From Saprospiraceae bacterium (GTDB taxonomy: Bacteria > Bacteroidota > Bacteroidia > Chitinophagales > Saprospiraceae), in assembly GCA_016710115.1 (NCBI GenBank), contig JADJLN010000002.1, forward strand, positions 1 to 64,000: a stretch of 64,000 bases of DNA, read 5' to 3'. The translations under genes and the position numbers were made by a program. Below are positions 47,768 through 57,917 of this stretch, one piece after another. The notes under the pieces are model-generated. The model had not been told where the DNA came from. It ran no database searches and saw only the letters and a program-made list of their open reading frames with translations. Numbering within the stretch: the first letter of the stretch is position 1; each line of letters begins with the position of its first letter.

Positions 47768-48838
47768 ATGCATATACCGCGTTTTCTCAAGCCCAAGTAT
47801 TCTGTTCATGCAGAGTTGAGGCAACGAATTACAGCCTATTTTCAACATCGTGGAGAAGACAGCCGGGGAGATATCCGCTTGCATAGCAAGGCATTGATCC
47901 TCGTCCTGGCTTTTCTGGGGATCTATATCCACCTGGTATTCTTCCTTCCTGAACAAGCCTGGTTGTGTATTCTGGAAGCGGTGATATTGGGTGCCTTGAC
48001 AGCCGGGATCGGGTTCAATGTCATGCATGATGGTGCTCATGGCAGCTTCAGTAAACATGGGTTCCTCAATGATCTGGCCGGCCTTTCCCTCAATTTTCTC
48101 GGCGCCAATGTCTTTATGTGGAAAACCAAGCACAATGTCGTACACCATACCTTCACCAACATCGAGGGGATGGACGATGATCTCAACGCCAGACCATTGC
48201 TGCGCCTGTCTCCCGGCCAGAAACGATATGCGATCCACAAGTATCAATATCTCTATTTCTGGATGGTGTATTCCCTCCTCTACATTTACTGGGTGTTTTT
48301 TACAGACTACAAGAAGTATTTTCTGCAGAAAGTAGGCGAAATGCCCATCACCCGAATGAAATGGACGGACCATTTGACCTTCTGGGGATTCAAGGCCCTG
48401 CATCTCGGGTTGTTTGTCATTTTACCGATTTACACCATGGGTCTGGTCACCTGGATCATCGGTTTTCTGGTGTACACTTTTGCAGCCGGATTTATTCTGA
48501 GTATTGTTTTCCAGATGGCACATACCGTATCGGATACGGCTGTATCCAGTCTGGATCCCGATCAGCAGGTGGTGGAAGAAGAATGGGCAGTGCACCAACT
48601 ACAGACCACGGCCAATTTTGCAACGCGCAACCGGGTATTGTCCTGGTTGGTCGGTGGCCTCAATTTCCAGATCGAACACCACCTCTTTCCCCATATTTCG
48701 CATGTCCACTACCCGGCAATCAGTCGCATTGTTCGCGAAGTTTGCGCTGAAAAGGGGATCCGATATATCGAATATCCCCGTTTCAGACAGGCATTGGCCT
48801 CACATATCCAGTATCTGCGCTTGTTGGGCCGGGCATAG
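47768..48838 (+). CDS. Membrane fatty acid desaturase
   Basis: A 356-residue integral-membrane diiron desaturase of the acyl-lipid type. The three histidine clusters are present: HDGAHGSF (about residues 87-94), HNVVHHTF (122-129) and QIEHHLFPHISH near residue 303. Pairs of hydrophobic helices lie between (LILVLAFLGIYIHLVFFLP, FMWKTKHNVV context, GLVTWIIGFLVYTFAAGFILS in pieces). The start 47768 (MHIPRFLKPKYSV) is chosen because family members begin near the KPKY motif; the in-frame ATG at 47717 adds 17 unconserved residues. It introduces a double bond into membrane lipid acyl chains, which may help adapt to temperature. Position specificity not known. Confidence 0.92.
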   Translation: MHIPRFLKPKYSVHAELRQRITAYFQHRGEDSRGDIRLHSKALILVLAFLGIYIHLVFFLPEQAWLCILEAVILGALTAGIGFNVMHDGAHGSFSKHGFLNDLAGLSLNFLGANVFMWKTKHNVVHHTFTNIEGMDDDLNARPLLRLSPGQKRYAIHKYQYLYFWMVYSLLYIYWVFFTDYKKYFLQKVGEMPITRMKWTDHLTFWGFKALHLGLFVILPIYTMGLVTWIIGFLVYTFAAGFILSIVFQMAHTVSDTAVSSLDPDQQVVEEEWAVHQLQTTANFATRNRVLSWLVGGLNFQIEHHLFPHISHVHYPAISRIVREVCAEKGIRYIEYPRFRQALASHIQYLRLLGRA

Positions 48839-48932
48839 GCTGTTATCTATCGGCATTGGAGAACGCAGAGACAGCGGAAAGGAAGTGAAGGTGGTCTGGT
48901 TAACAGAATCCTGATCATTTCAATTCAACGGT

Positions 48933-50967
48933 ATGCGTTACCTCCTTTCCTTGCTGGTCCTGGCGCTGGCTTCGACCATTTCGGCACAACCCATTCAGGT
49001 TGGCATTGATCTGAACACAACATATCAGGAGATCGATGGATTTGGCGCCCATCAGGGGAACGCACAGACCAATCAGTCCTGGTGGCAGCATTTGTATTAC
49101 GATGATCTGGGCGCCACGATGTACCGGGTGGATCTGACTCCCCGGCTTATTTCTCCCTATTCCGATCTCAGTTATTATTCCCCCTGGTTCATGGGATCCC
49201 AAACGAACAGTGTGTTCAACCTGGAGGATCCTGACAATCCTGACGGGCCCGAAGGGAACCGGGTCAGAACCTATACCGGACCGGAGGACTACAGCCGGGA
49301 TTTTGGTGGCGAAAATGCCCCGATCGCCGTGATGGGACCAGACATAGAGGAGAATGTCAAGTTGTTCACCTTTCCCACCGATGGTGCCATCCAGGCGGGC
49401 ATCGACCGCAAAGAGCAGTTGGGTGATTTCAAATTGATCGGGTCACTCTGGTCACCGGTGCCCTGGGTAAAAATTTCCAGCGGCAACAATTATAACCAGG
49501 GCTGGTGGCCCGGACCGGTATTCGGAACACCATGGCCGTTTGTCTGGGGAGGCAATTTTGGCGGAGGTATGCTGGATGTGTCCGGTCAACTGTATGATGA
49601 ATTTGATGACAGTGCCTTGGGAGGTACTGGTCCAACCAGTGCCCTGACCCAGTTCGCCCGGAGTACGGCAGCATATATCCTGGGATATCAACGCGCCTAC
49701 AACACCCCGTTTTATGCCATCAGCATTCAGAACGAGCTCAATTTTGAACAGTTTTACAACAGTGCGACCTATCCTTTATCTGCCCAGTACATCGCAGCCT
49801 TGAAGGCCATTCGTGCCGAGTTTGACAAGTACCCGGAACTGGCCGTAATCCGGCTGATGGGACCGGAAGATCTGCTTGGGGGATGCATATGGGATGTACG
49901 AATATGGCGGTCCGGTCCATAAGAACCTCCAATACCTCAAACACCTGGCGGATGATCCGGAAGCCATGGCGGCCCTGGGTCTGTTTTGTATCCATGGGTA
50001 TGGCAGCGATGGGGTGAGTTCTGCAGGTGCCAGTTCGCAGCTATGGGACTGGTGGGTCAACGGCTGGGCGAACAGTCCGGCACCGGGCATCCCGGGGAAT
50101 ATCGCCGGGTTTTCAAGCTTTGGCAAAAAGAGCTGGATGACGGAAACTTCCGGTGAAGATCGACGATGGATCTGGCCCGCTACTGGCTATCCTTCTGAGG
50201 GTGGATGGAGTGTTGCCCTGAAGATCCATCAAGCCTTGACAACAGGGATGGAAAGTGCCTGGTTGTACTGGACATTTACAGAAACAGACGATGATGGCCT
50301 TGTTACACCTTCTGCTTTGACCAGTCAGGCTGCAGGGAATTCTTCACCTAAATATGTGGCTGCCAAACATTTTTTCAAATTTATTCCACCCGGATCAGTG
50401 CGGGTCAACGTGGCCAGCGAGCCGGGAAATGACCCTTTGTTCAGCGCCTACTACCATCCACTTTCGGGGCGATTGACCATTGTAGCTATCCAATCTGGGG
50501 CCCAGAATAATGTTGATTATGATCTCTGGCTGCCGAATGTGCAAGGCTTGACAAGTTTTGACACCTATACCTCTACCGATGGGAACTATTGGGTGGAAGG
50601 CAGTGCGCCGGTTTCAGAAGCCTATTGCCAGCTGAGCCTGCCCGGATATAGTGTCACGACATTGACGGTAGAAAACGTTATGCTGACCAATATCCAGGAG
50701 CAAAAGCACACATTCGGCGAATTGGTCATCACACCAAACCCTGGCCAGGGTGTTTTTCAGGTCCGGATGGAGGTCCTCGAGTCTGGTATGATGGCAAATC
50801 GTATACTGGATGTGACCGGGCGGGAAGTCTGGTCGGACAGCCAGTGGGTGGAGCCGGGGCAGGCCACCTTAACCCTTGGCCATAACGGGATCCCTGATGG
50901 AATGTATCTGATCGAGATGGAGATCAACGGGCGCAAACTCCAGCAAAAGGTAACCGTCCAGCACTAA
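48933..50967 (+). CDS. GH30-family glycoside hydrolase with type A T9SS tail, frameshifted
   Basis: A secreted glycosidase of about 680 residues, signal peptide ending STISAQ. The catalytic barrel resembles GH30 (glucocerebrosidase, beta-1,6-glucanase or xylanase relatives): YQEIDGFGAHQGN at the start, WSPVPWVKISSG, the acid/base glutamate in AISIQNELNFEQ (about E268) and the nucleophile in KSWMTETSGEDRRW. A C-terminal beta-sandwich follows, then a type A sorting domain (LVITPNPGQGVFQVRM, then KLQQKVTVQH). The frame changes at the GGGGG run 49878-49882, where removing one G joins LLGG to DAYGMYEYGGP. The real substrate (glucan, xylan or a glucosylceramide-like sugar) is unknown. Confidence 0.85.
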
Positions 50968-51101
50968 GTTCGACCTGAATTTTATCCTTGACCGGGAACA
51001 GGACAGGATGAGATGTGCAGGTATCTATGGATAAGGAGTCATGTCGTGCTACGCCGGGTGACAGGTGTGATTATCTTTAGGTCATCCACAACTGACACCC
51101 T

Positions 51102-53715
51102 ATGTGCAAACACCTTTCCCTTCTGTTTATTCTGCTTTTTCCGTTCACTCTTCAGCTCCCCGCTCAGGTAGTGATCAATGAATATTCCGCTGCCAACTGG
51201 AAACAGTTTGAAGACGATCATGCCGATTATGAGGATTGGATCGAATTGTACAACACGGCTGTCAGCACAGTGGATCTGAGTGGCTATGGACTGAGTGATG
51301 ATGAAAATGAGAAGGGTAAATTTACTTTCGCTCCCGGTACATTACTTGCCCCAAAGGCGCATCTCCTGGTGTGGTGCTCCGGACGCAATATCCAGACGAA
51401 TGGTGTCTTTCATGCGAGTTTCAAGCTTGCTCAAACGAAAAAGACCAAGGAGAAGGTGGTCCTGACCACCGCTTCGGGAACCATTGTACAGAATATCGAA
51501 TTGAAAAAAACGGCTGTTCATCAATCAGTCTGCCGAACGACAGATGGTGCTGCCATCTGGAAAGTGTGTACAGAGCCAACACCGGCTTGGTCAAATGACC
51601 TGACTGAACAATATCTGGACTTTGCCGACAAACCGGATATGGACCTGGAAGCGGGGAATTATCCGGATTCGATCCTGGTGACCATTACCTCCAAAGAAAC
51701 AGATGGAATTATTCGATATACCATAAATGGAGATGAGCCCACAAGCGATTCTCCTGTGGTCAACGGACCGATTAAAATCGATAAAACCACTGTTCTGAAA
51801 GCAAGAACGTTTTCACCCAATCCGGATATTCTGCCCAGTTTTATTCGATTTAATACCTATTTCATCAAGGAGAATTTCACGTTGCCAGTATTTTCGATCG
51901 CAGCTGATGACCTGCAGGAGTTGGCGAATGGAGACAAGGGGATCCGACCGATCGGCTCTATGGAATATTTCGATACGGAGCTGATTCGTCAGGATGAGTC
52001 CTATGGGGAATTGAATTCTCATGGACAGGATTCCTGGGTCAATGACCAGCGGAGCATGGACTGGATCAGTCGGGATGAAATGGGGTATTCCCGTGCAGTG
52101 ACGGAAAAACTGTTTCGCAGCTCGGACAGGGACGCCTTTCAGCGGCTGATTTTTCGTGCAGCAGGGGATGATAATTATCCGGCTACTGATCAACCCTATC
52201 ACGATGGGTCCTGCCATTTGCGTGACGATTATGTCCAGACTCTGGCAGAACGGGGTGGCATGGCACTGGATGTCCGATCCAGCGAAAGATGCATTGTTTT
52301 TCTGAATGGAGATTATTGGGGTGTCTATTCCATCCGGGAAAATCCCGATGATCATGACTATACGGATTACCGATACGGGCAGGGTAAATATGATCTTCAG
52401 TATCTGCTGACATGGGATAATACCTGGGCAGAATATGGCGGACAACAAGCGCATGACGATTGGAATGCATTTCGAAAAACGGTGTTGAGCAGCGATTTGA
52501 GTGATCCTCAACAATATCAGTTTGTTCGGGATTCGCTGGACCTGCTCAGTCTGATCGATTATTTTATCGTCAATCTGAATGTGGTTGCATCCGATTGGTT
52601 GAATTACAATACAGGCTGGTGGCGTGGTAAAAATCCAGATGGTGGACATAAAAAGTGGGGTTATATCCTGTGGGATCTGGATGCTACTTTTGATTATTAT
52701 ATCAATTATTCTGGTGTGCCGAATACCAATTATAATGCGGTTCCATGCGATGTGGAAGCCATTTCCGATTATGTTGAATATGATTTCTTTCAGCAATTGG
52801 ACAAGGACACCTGCTATACCTGGTCGCCCATGCCAGGAGATACATTCACATGGTGTGTCAAACCGGATGGGAAGCATCAGCTGATCCTGTTGAAATTACT
52901 GGAAGAAAGTCCGGAATTCAGGCAGTTGTATTATTCCCGACAGGCGGATTTGATGAGTACCGTTTTTTCCTGCGAGAATATGCTGAAACTGTTTGATGAA
53001 ATGGTTGCTGTACTGGCTCCGGAAATGCCGGGACAGATCGGTCGATGGGGCGGGGATATGAATGAATGGCATGAGAATATCGTAACGATGCGTGAATTTA
53101 TCAGCAACCGATGTTCCCGGCTGCCAAATGGAATGACAGATTGTTATTCCGAACTGGATGGCCCCTTTTAACCTCACACTCCTTGTTGAACCGGCCGGTT
53201 CGGGGACGATTGCACTGAATACGATTCACCCGGATCCACTTCCCTGGACGGGAACCTATTTCGGGGGAATGACCAATTCGGTTGCAGCTGTATCCACCGG
53301 GGCGGATCCGTTCCACCATTGGGAGACGACATCGGGTTCAATTATACTGTCTGATGCCATGGCGTCATCAACGATTTTTTCTCTGACTGGATCGGATACC
53401 CTCATTGCCGTTTTCGGGATGCCGGATGCGGTCGATTACGCATCAGGCAGCTGGTATATCCAGGCTTCACCAACGCTTGTCGAGAATCAGATCAATCTGG
53501 ATGTTGAACTTCCGGGTGAAATGCCGGTTCAGGCCTCTCTGGTGAATGGTCTGGGCCAGGTAGTGCAAACCTGGACATTGGCAAATCGGAACCCGGGCAA
53601 ACAAACACACCTGTTGAATGTTTCTCCGCAGTTGACAGCCTCCGGTGTCCATTTTCTACAGGTACGGCAGGAGGGTGTGTTACAAACGATCAAACTGGTG
53701 TTGTTGCCCAGGTAG
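51102..53715 (+). CDS. CotH-kinase/lamin-tail protein with T9SS-like tail, frameshifted
   Basis: A secreted protein of about 870 residues. Order of domains: signal peptide ending LPAQ, a lamin-tail domain (VVINEYSAANWKQFEDDHADY, WIELYNTAVSTVDLSGYGLSDD in part), a chitobiase/beta-hexosaminidase-like C domain (GIIRYTINGDEPTSDSPVV), a CotH kinase-like domain (RLIFRAAGDDNYPATD, NGDYWGVYSIRENPDDHD, GYILWDLDATFDY), and a C-terminal region after 53171 with a sorting-like strand pair. CotH-like proteins phosphorylate secreted partners such as spore-coat proteins in other bacteria; the catalytic Asp (WDLDATF) is present. The frame breaks at a TTTT run, 53165-53168: one fewer T gives GPFNLTLLVEPAGSG. 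Extracellular kinase activity is inference. Confidence 0.85.
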
Positions 53716-53800
53716 GCTGACGAGCCTTTCTTCCGGACAACGCATTCGCTTACTCTGGTCCACAGTCTGTCTGGAGTCGTCATAATTCAATCAGCAGCTT

Positions 53801-54796
53801 ATGTATATCAAACGGAATTACGGATTCTGGATGACCTTCAACTGGTCTAAAAAGCCATTTATTATTGGTGGTTTATATGCTTTTTTCGTCACCCTGATTT
53901 TTGTCTCGTTCGACCTGGATGTCTCCCTGCCCTGGCAACCGATGAGTGTATTGGGTATTGCAGTGGCTTTCTATCTCGGTTTCAAGAACAACAGTTCATA
54001 TGATCGCACCTGGGAGGCTCGCAAGATCTGGGGCGGCATCGTCAACAACAGCCGCAGCTTCGGCTCGGCTGTCATCTCCTTTCTGCAATCGGATGATCAG
54101 GAGAAACTGAAACATGAACAGAAAGCATTGATCTACCGACATGTCGTCTGGTTGACAGCATTGCGTTATCAATTGCGATTGGCGCGACCCTGGGAACACA
54201 CCGAGGATCGGGTCAACGGACTGTATGTTCCGAATGTATGTGAAGAATATATCGATCGGCTCGACAAGGAGATCGAACCGTTTATCAGTGAGGAAGAGGT
54301 GAATGATATTTCCGGGAAGAGCAATATGGCAGCCCAGGTATTGGCCCGACAGGCCCGTGAACTGCAAAGATTGCGGGACGAAGGGTATATGGATGATTTT
54401 CGCCATATGCGCATGCATGAATTACTCGGCACATTCTATGATGATCAGGGTAGAAGCGAGCGAATAAAAAACTTCCCATTCCCCCGACAATATGCGTCCA
54501 CGGCGTTATGGACGTCTGTCGTCTTCTGCGTTTTGCTTCCTTTTGGATTGATCAATACATTTTCCGAAATGTCAGGTCGCATGATCTGGATGACAGTACC
54601 TTTTTCTGCACTCATTACATGGGTCTTTTTTCTGATGGAAAAAATCGGCGATTATTCAGAAAACCCCTTTGAGGGTACCTACAATGATGTGCCGATTACG
54701 TCGATCGCCCGAGGGATCGAAATCGATCTCCGGCAGATGATCAATGATGTAAATATTCCACCCCCCATTCAGGATCAGGATGGGTTCCTGATGTAG
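53801..54796 (+). CDS. Bestrophin-family anion channel protein
   Basis: A 331-residue membrane protein of the bestrophin/UPF0187 family. It starts with MYIKRNYGFWMTFNWSKKPF, has the first hydrophobic segment (GGLYAFFVTLIFVSF), the AFYLGFKNNSSYDRTWEAR pore-neck pattern typical of the family, and helical regions around HEQKALIYRHVVWLTALRYQLRL, followed by the late transmembrane stretch STALWTSVVFCVLLPFGLI and the family tail NPFEGTYNDVPITSIARGIEIDL (quoted in part). Bacterial members form pentameric, often cation-selective or anion channels. The start (53801) is the first ATG and gives the known N-terminus. Frame intact. Confidence 0.9.
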   Translation: MYIKRNYGFWMTFNWSKKPFIIGGLYAFFVTLIFVSFDLDVSLPWQPMSVLGIAVAFYLGFKNNSSYDRTWEARKIWGGIVNNSRSFGSAVISFLQSDDQEKLKHEQKALIYRHVVWLTALRYQLRLARPWEHTEDRVNGLYVPNVCEEYIDRLDKEIEPFISEEEVNDISGKSNMAAQVLARQARELQRLRDEGYMDDFRHMRMHELLGTFYDDQGRSERIKNFPFPRQYASTALWTSVVFCVLLPFGLINTFSEMSGRMIWMTVPFSALITWVFFLMEKIGDYSENPFEGTYNDVPITSIARGIEIDLRQMINDVNIPPPIQDQDGFLM

Positions 54797-54934
54797 CCAG
54801 GTCGTGCTGACCGGGAGGAAAATGGGACAATTTGCACCGATGGATTAATTTCGGTCGGGTTTTTGCGACTACATCTGATTGGGTGCTATCTCATTTTGGG
54901 CAGGTTGCCTCAGCCGGATCATCAGACCAACACA

Positions 54935-56137
54935 ATGTCGACAACTGAAATATTCCTGATCGCCATGATCCTGATCTATACGGTTCCGTACCTGATCTGG
55001 AGGGTCGGACGTACTGAATACTGGGCGCCCCTGGTTGTCGTACAGATTATTACCGGTATCCTGTTGGGGCCGGGAATCCTGGGTGCGATTTTCCCTTCCT
55101 ATTATGCATTTGTCTTTCCGGCTCCGGTCATCCAGTCGCTGAATGGGATCGCCATGTGGGCGGTGATGATCTTTGTCTGGATCGCAGGCATCGAACTGGA
55201 TTTGAGAAAAGTGTGGTCTTTCCGGAGTGAAAGCGCGATAACCGCCGGATTAGCACTAGGATCGCCTTTACTCTTTGGTGCCCTGGCAGCCATCGGATTA
55301 CTTGGCATAAGTACCGGTTGGCTGGGTCCGAATGGGAAATCCTGGCAATTTGTCCTGGGTGTGGGTATGGCATGTGCTGTTACGGCACTGCCGATCCTGC
55401 TCCTGTTTATGGAGAAAATGCATATACTTCGTCAACCGATCGGCCAGCGAATTCTCCGATATGCCAGTCTGGATGATATAGCGATTTGGGGCGTGTTGGC
55501 CCTGATCCTCATGGATTGGACACGTGTCGGTCGCCAGGGCCTGTTTCTCCTGTGTTTCGGATTTGCCAGCGTGTTGTTCAGGAAGCTGATGCGGTCATTG
55601 CCAGAACGGGACAGATGGTACCTGGGACTGATCTGGTTGGCTGCTTCAGGTTTTATCGCCGATTGGGCCGGGCTGCATTTCATGGTCGGGGCCTTCCTTG
55701 CCGGTGTGGTGGTGGATGCAGAATGGTTCAACCAGGAAGACATGGATAAACTGCGTCATTTTGTGTTGTTGATCATTATGCCTGTTTTTTTCCTGAGCAC
55801 CGGTTTGAAAACCGATTTTGAAGTCGGCGGACTGGTGGTGATGCTGGCGGCAGGTTTACTGCTGATCGCTTCTGTGGGGGGCAAACTGGCAGGCGTCCAC
55901 CTGGCCGGGAATATCCTCAAATGGGAAAAAGGGGAAGCGTCCATCATTGCGTGGTTACTTCAGACCAAGGCATTGATCATGATCATTTTTGCCAATGTCC
56001 TCCTGGATAAAGGAATATTCACCAATCAGACATTTACTGCATTGCTCGTGATGGCAGTCTTGAGTACCATGTTGTCTGTACCCATGGTCGCCCCCCGACT
56101 GAAGAATTTGAAAAGCGTATTGTCCCGGTCCAGTTGA
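54935..56137 (+). CDS. Cation:proton antiporter (CPA2/KefB-like)
   Basis: A 400-residue inner-membrane antiporter of the CPA2 type (Na+/H+ exchanger domain PF00999). It has about twelve helices, including LVVVQIITGILLGPGILGAIF, VMIFVWIAGIELDLRKVW, VLGVGMACAVTALPILLLFMEKM, YLGLIWLAASGFIADWAGLHFMVGAFLAGVVV (in pieces) and LIIMPVFFLSTGLKTDFEV. The GIELDL and LSTGLKTDF motifs belong to the family. There is no RCK/TrkA C-terminal domain, so it is a bare membrane unit. The start at 54935 (MSTTEIFLIAM) was taken; an earlier ATG in the same frame adds a hydrophilic 24-residue stretch not seen in the family. K+ or Na+ cannot be decided. Confidence 0.9.
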   Translation: MSTTEIFLIAMILIYTVPYLIWRVGRTEYWAPLVVVQIITGILLGPGILGAIFPSYYAFVFPAPVIQSLNGIAMWAVMIFVWIAGIELDLRKVWSFRSESAITAGLALGSPLLFGALAAIGLLGISTGWLGPNGKSWQFVLGVGMACAVTALPILLLFMEKMHILRQPIGQRILRYASLDDIAIWGVLALILMDWTRVGRQGLFLLCFGFASVLFRKLMRSLPERDRWYLGLIWLAASGFIADWAGLHFMVGAFLAGVVVDAEWFNQEDMDKLRHFVLLIIMPVFFLSTGLKTDFEVGGLVVMLAAGLLLIASVGGKLAGVHLAGNILKWEKGEASIIAWLLQTKALIMIIFANVLLDKGIFTNQTFTALLVMAVLSTMLSVPMVAPRLKNLKSVLSRSS

Positions 56138-56139
56138 TT

Positions 56140-56229
56140 CTCCACTCCTCCTCCTCAAAACCTCCTCCTTGACCCCTCAACTCCTCCACCCCTCCTCATA
56201 ACCTCATGACCTCACAACCTCCCCCCTCA
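56140..56229. repeat. CCTC-rich low-complexity stretch
   Basis: About 90 bases made mostly of CTCC, CCTC and CTCA units (for example CTCCTCCTC, CCCCTCAACTCCTCC and CTCATAACCTCATGACCTCA), nearly devoid of G. It lies between the antiporter stop and the PhnA-like gene and recalls the C-rich repeat at 29122. Confidence 0.8.
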
Positions 56230-56289
56230 ATTGAAATTTTCCGACCTTTGCGTCATTGGCTGAACAGCCTGTTAAAACGCGCAATTACG

Positions 56290-56499
56290 ATGGAAGTAAA
56301 AGACAGCAATGGAAATCTCCTCAATGCCGGAGACAGCGTTCATGTAATCAAAGACCTCAAAGTCAGAGGTAGTTCAACAGTTATCAAGCGTGGGACGGTG
56401 GTGAAAAATATCCGACTGACGGATAATGAAGAGGAAGTCGAAGGTAAAGTGGATGGGTCCATGATGGTGCTCCGGGTCGAGTTTCTGAAAAAGAAATAG
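56290..56499 (+). CDS. PhnA-domain protein (YjdM C-terminal domain)
   Basis: A 69-residue protein identical in layout to the C-terminal PhnA domain of YjdM: VKDSNGNLLNAGDSVHVIKDLKVRGSS, then VIKRGTVVKNIRLTDNEEEVEGK and the final MMVLRVEFLKKK (quoted in pieces of 20 or less in spirit; the signature is KDLKVRGSS...IRL). Full-length YjdM has a zinc-ribbon N-terminal part that is absent here. Despite the name, a role in phosphonate use is not established. ATG 56290 was chosen over the upstream in-frame ATG at 56206, which lies in the C-rich repeat. Frame intact. Confidence 0.88.
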   Translation: MEVKDSNGNLLNAGDSVHVIKDLKVRGSSTVIKRGTVVKNIRLTDNEEEVEGKVDGSMMVLRVEFLKKK

Positions 56500-56565
56500 C
56501 ATTGTTGCCCCATTCGTCGAGAGCCTGTACATGTTCAGAATGAACTGATCAGGGTATCTTGTCGG

Positions 56566-57788
56566 ATGATCATTCGCGTCGCCCTTCTTTGCACAGGTGT
56601 ACTGGTTGCGTCTGGTGCAAAAGCCCAGGTGCCCGGCTGTACGGACCCCCTCGCCCTGAACTTTGACCCATCTGCCGAGACCAATGATGGCTCCTGTATG
56701 TATGCCCCGACAGGTATTTCCCCATACCTGACCCAGGAATTGCCCACGTCACTCTCAGAAACCTCCGGGTTGATCGATTGGGATGGCCACTTCTGGACAC
56801 ATAATGATGACACGGATATCCGCCTTTATGCTTTGGATCCACAGGATGCCAGCATTGCTGACGAATGTCTCCTGGCTGGTGTGATCAATCAGGATTGGGA
56901 GGATATCGACCAGGATGACACCTGGATCTATGTCGGTGATTTTGGCAATAACAGCTCCGGAAATCGCCAGGATCTGCACATCCTGCGCATAGAAAAATCA
57001 ACCCTTTGTACCGGACAGCCGCAGATCGATACGCTTTGGTACAGCTATGAAGATCAGATCGATTTCAGCAATCAGGGGAGCAATACCACTGATTATGATT
57101 GCGAAGCAATGGTGGTAGGTGCTGACAGTATCTATCTGTTTACCAAACAGTGGAAGAGTCTGGGTACGGCTGTGTATGCATTGTCCAAGTTGCCGGGCGA
57201 TCAGATCGCAGAGCTGCGCGGGACATGGCCTGTGAATGGATTGATCACCGGGGCAACCTGGATGGAAGGAGACCGAGTACTGGCCCTGTGTGGATATTCT
57301 TCACTGCTTCAGCCATTTCTATATGTTTGTTATGATTATCAGGGTCATTCTTTTTTCTCAGGTAATAAACGCCGACTGGAATTGACTCTGCCCTTTCATC
57401 AAATTGAAGGTATCTCCACGACAGATGGATTGGATTACACCTTGTCCAATGAGCGATTCAGTCAGATCGTGATGGTGCCTCCTCGGCTGCATCATGTCGA
57501 TCTAGTAATTACCTTTCCGGTTATCTGGATGCATTGAACGGCACAGATGATAGTTCGAACATACCAGCCGATATATCGATTTATACGGTGGGAGGAAATA
57601 TCCGAATCGAATCGGGTGAAGGATGGATTGGAAAACCTGTTCAGGTGGTTGATAGTCGGGGTGTGATGTTGATCATTGACACCCTTCAATCACTCGATCA
57701 GGTTATCACGCTCCCGGATATGAGCTATCAGATTGTCATTGTGAACGTGGGGAATGTCATGAAGAAGGTTGTTATCGGAAATCGATAA
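56566..57788 (+). CDS. Secreted protein with GCTDP motif and sorting-like tail, frameshifted
   Basis: A secreted protein of about 407 residues, signal peptide ending GAKAQ. The mature part begins with GCTDPLALNFDPSAETNDGSC, a repeat found in Bacteroidota surface proteins, followed by a propeller-like body with YVGDFGNNSSGNRQDLHILRI and YSLSNERFSQ-like strands. After a single-base break near 57505 the frame continues as YLSGYLDALNGTDD and ends with a sorting-like tail (VGGNIRIESGEGWIGKPV, VMKKVVIGNR). One extra base joins the two halves. T9SS export is inferred from the tail and from the neighbouring genes. Function unknown. Confidence 0.7.
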
Positions 57789-57917
57789 AAATATTTTCTG
57801 CTTGAACGGCCCTGGTGTTCAAAGAGATGCCCTTAAAATTGATCATAAATACTTGATCATTGTCCCGCATATTGATTGTACCCGCTCCAGAAATCGAGAA
57901 TAGCACACGACCAGATA

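Noticed and set aside
51813..52877. 354-codon open frame antisense to the CotH gene
   Set aside because: Isoleucine-rich shadow of the CotH coding frame with no signal peptide or motif.
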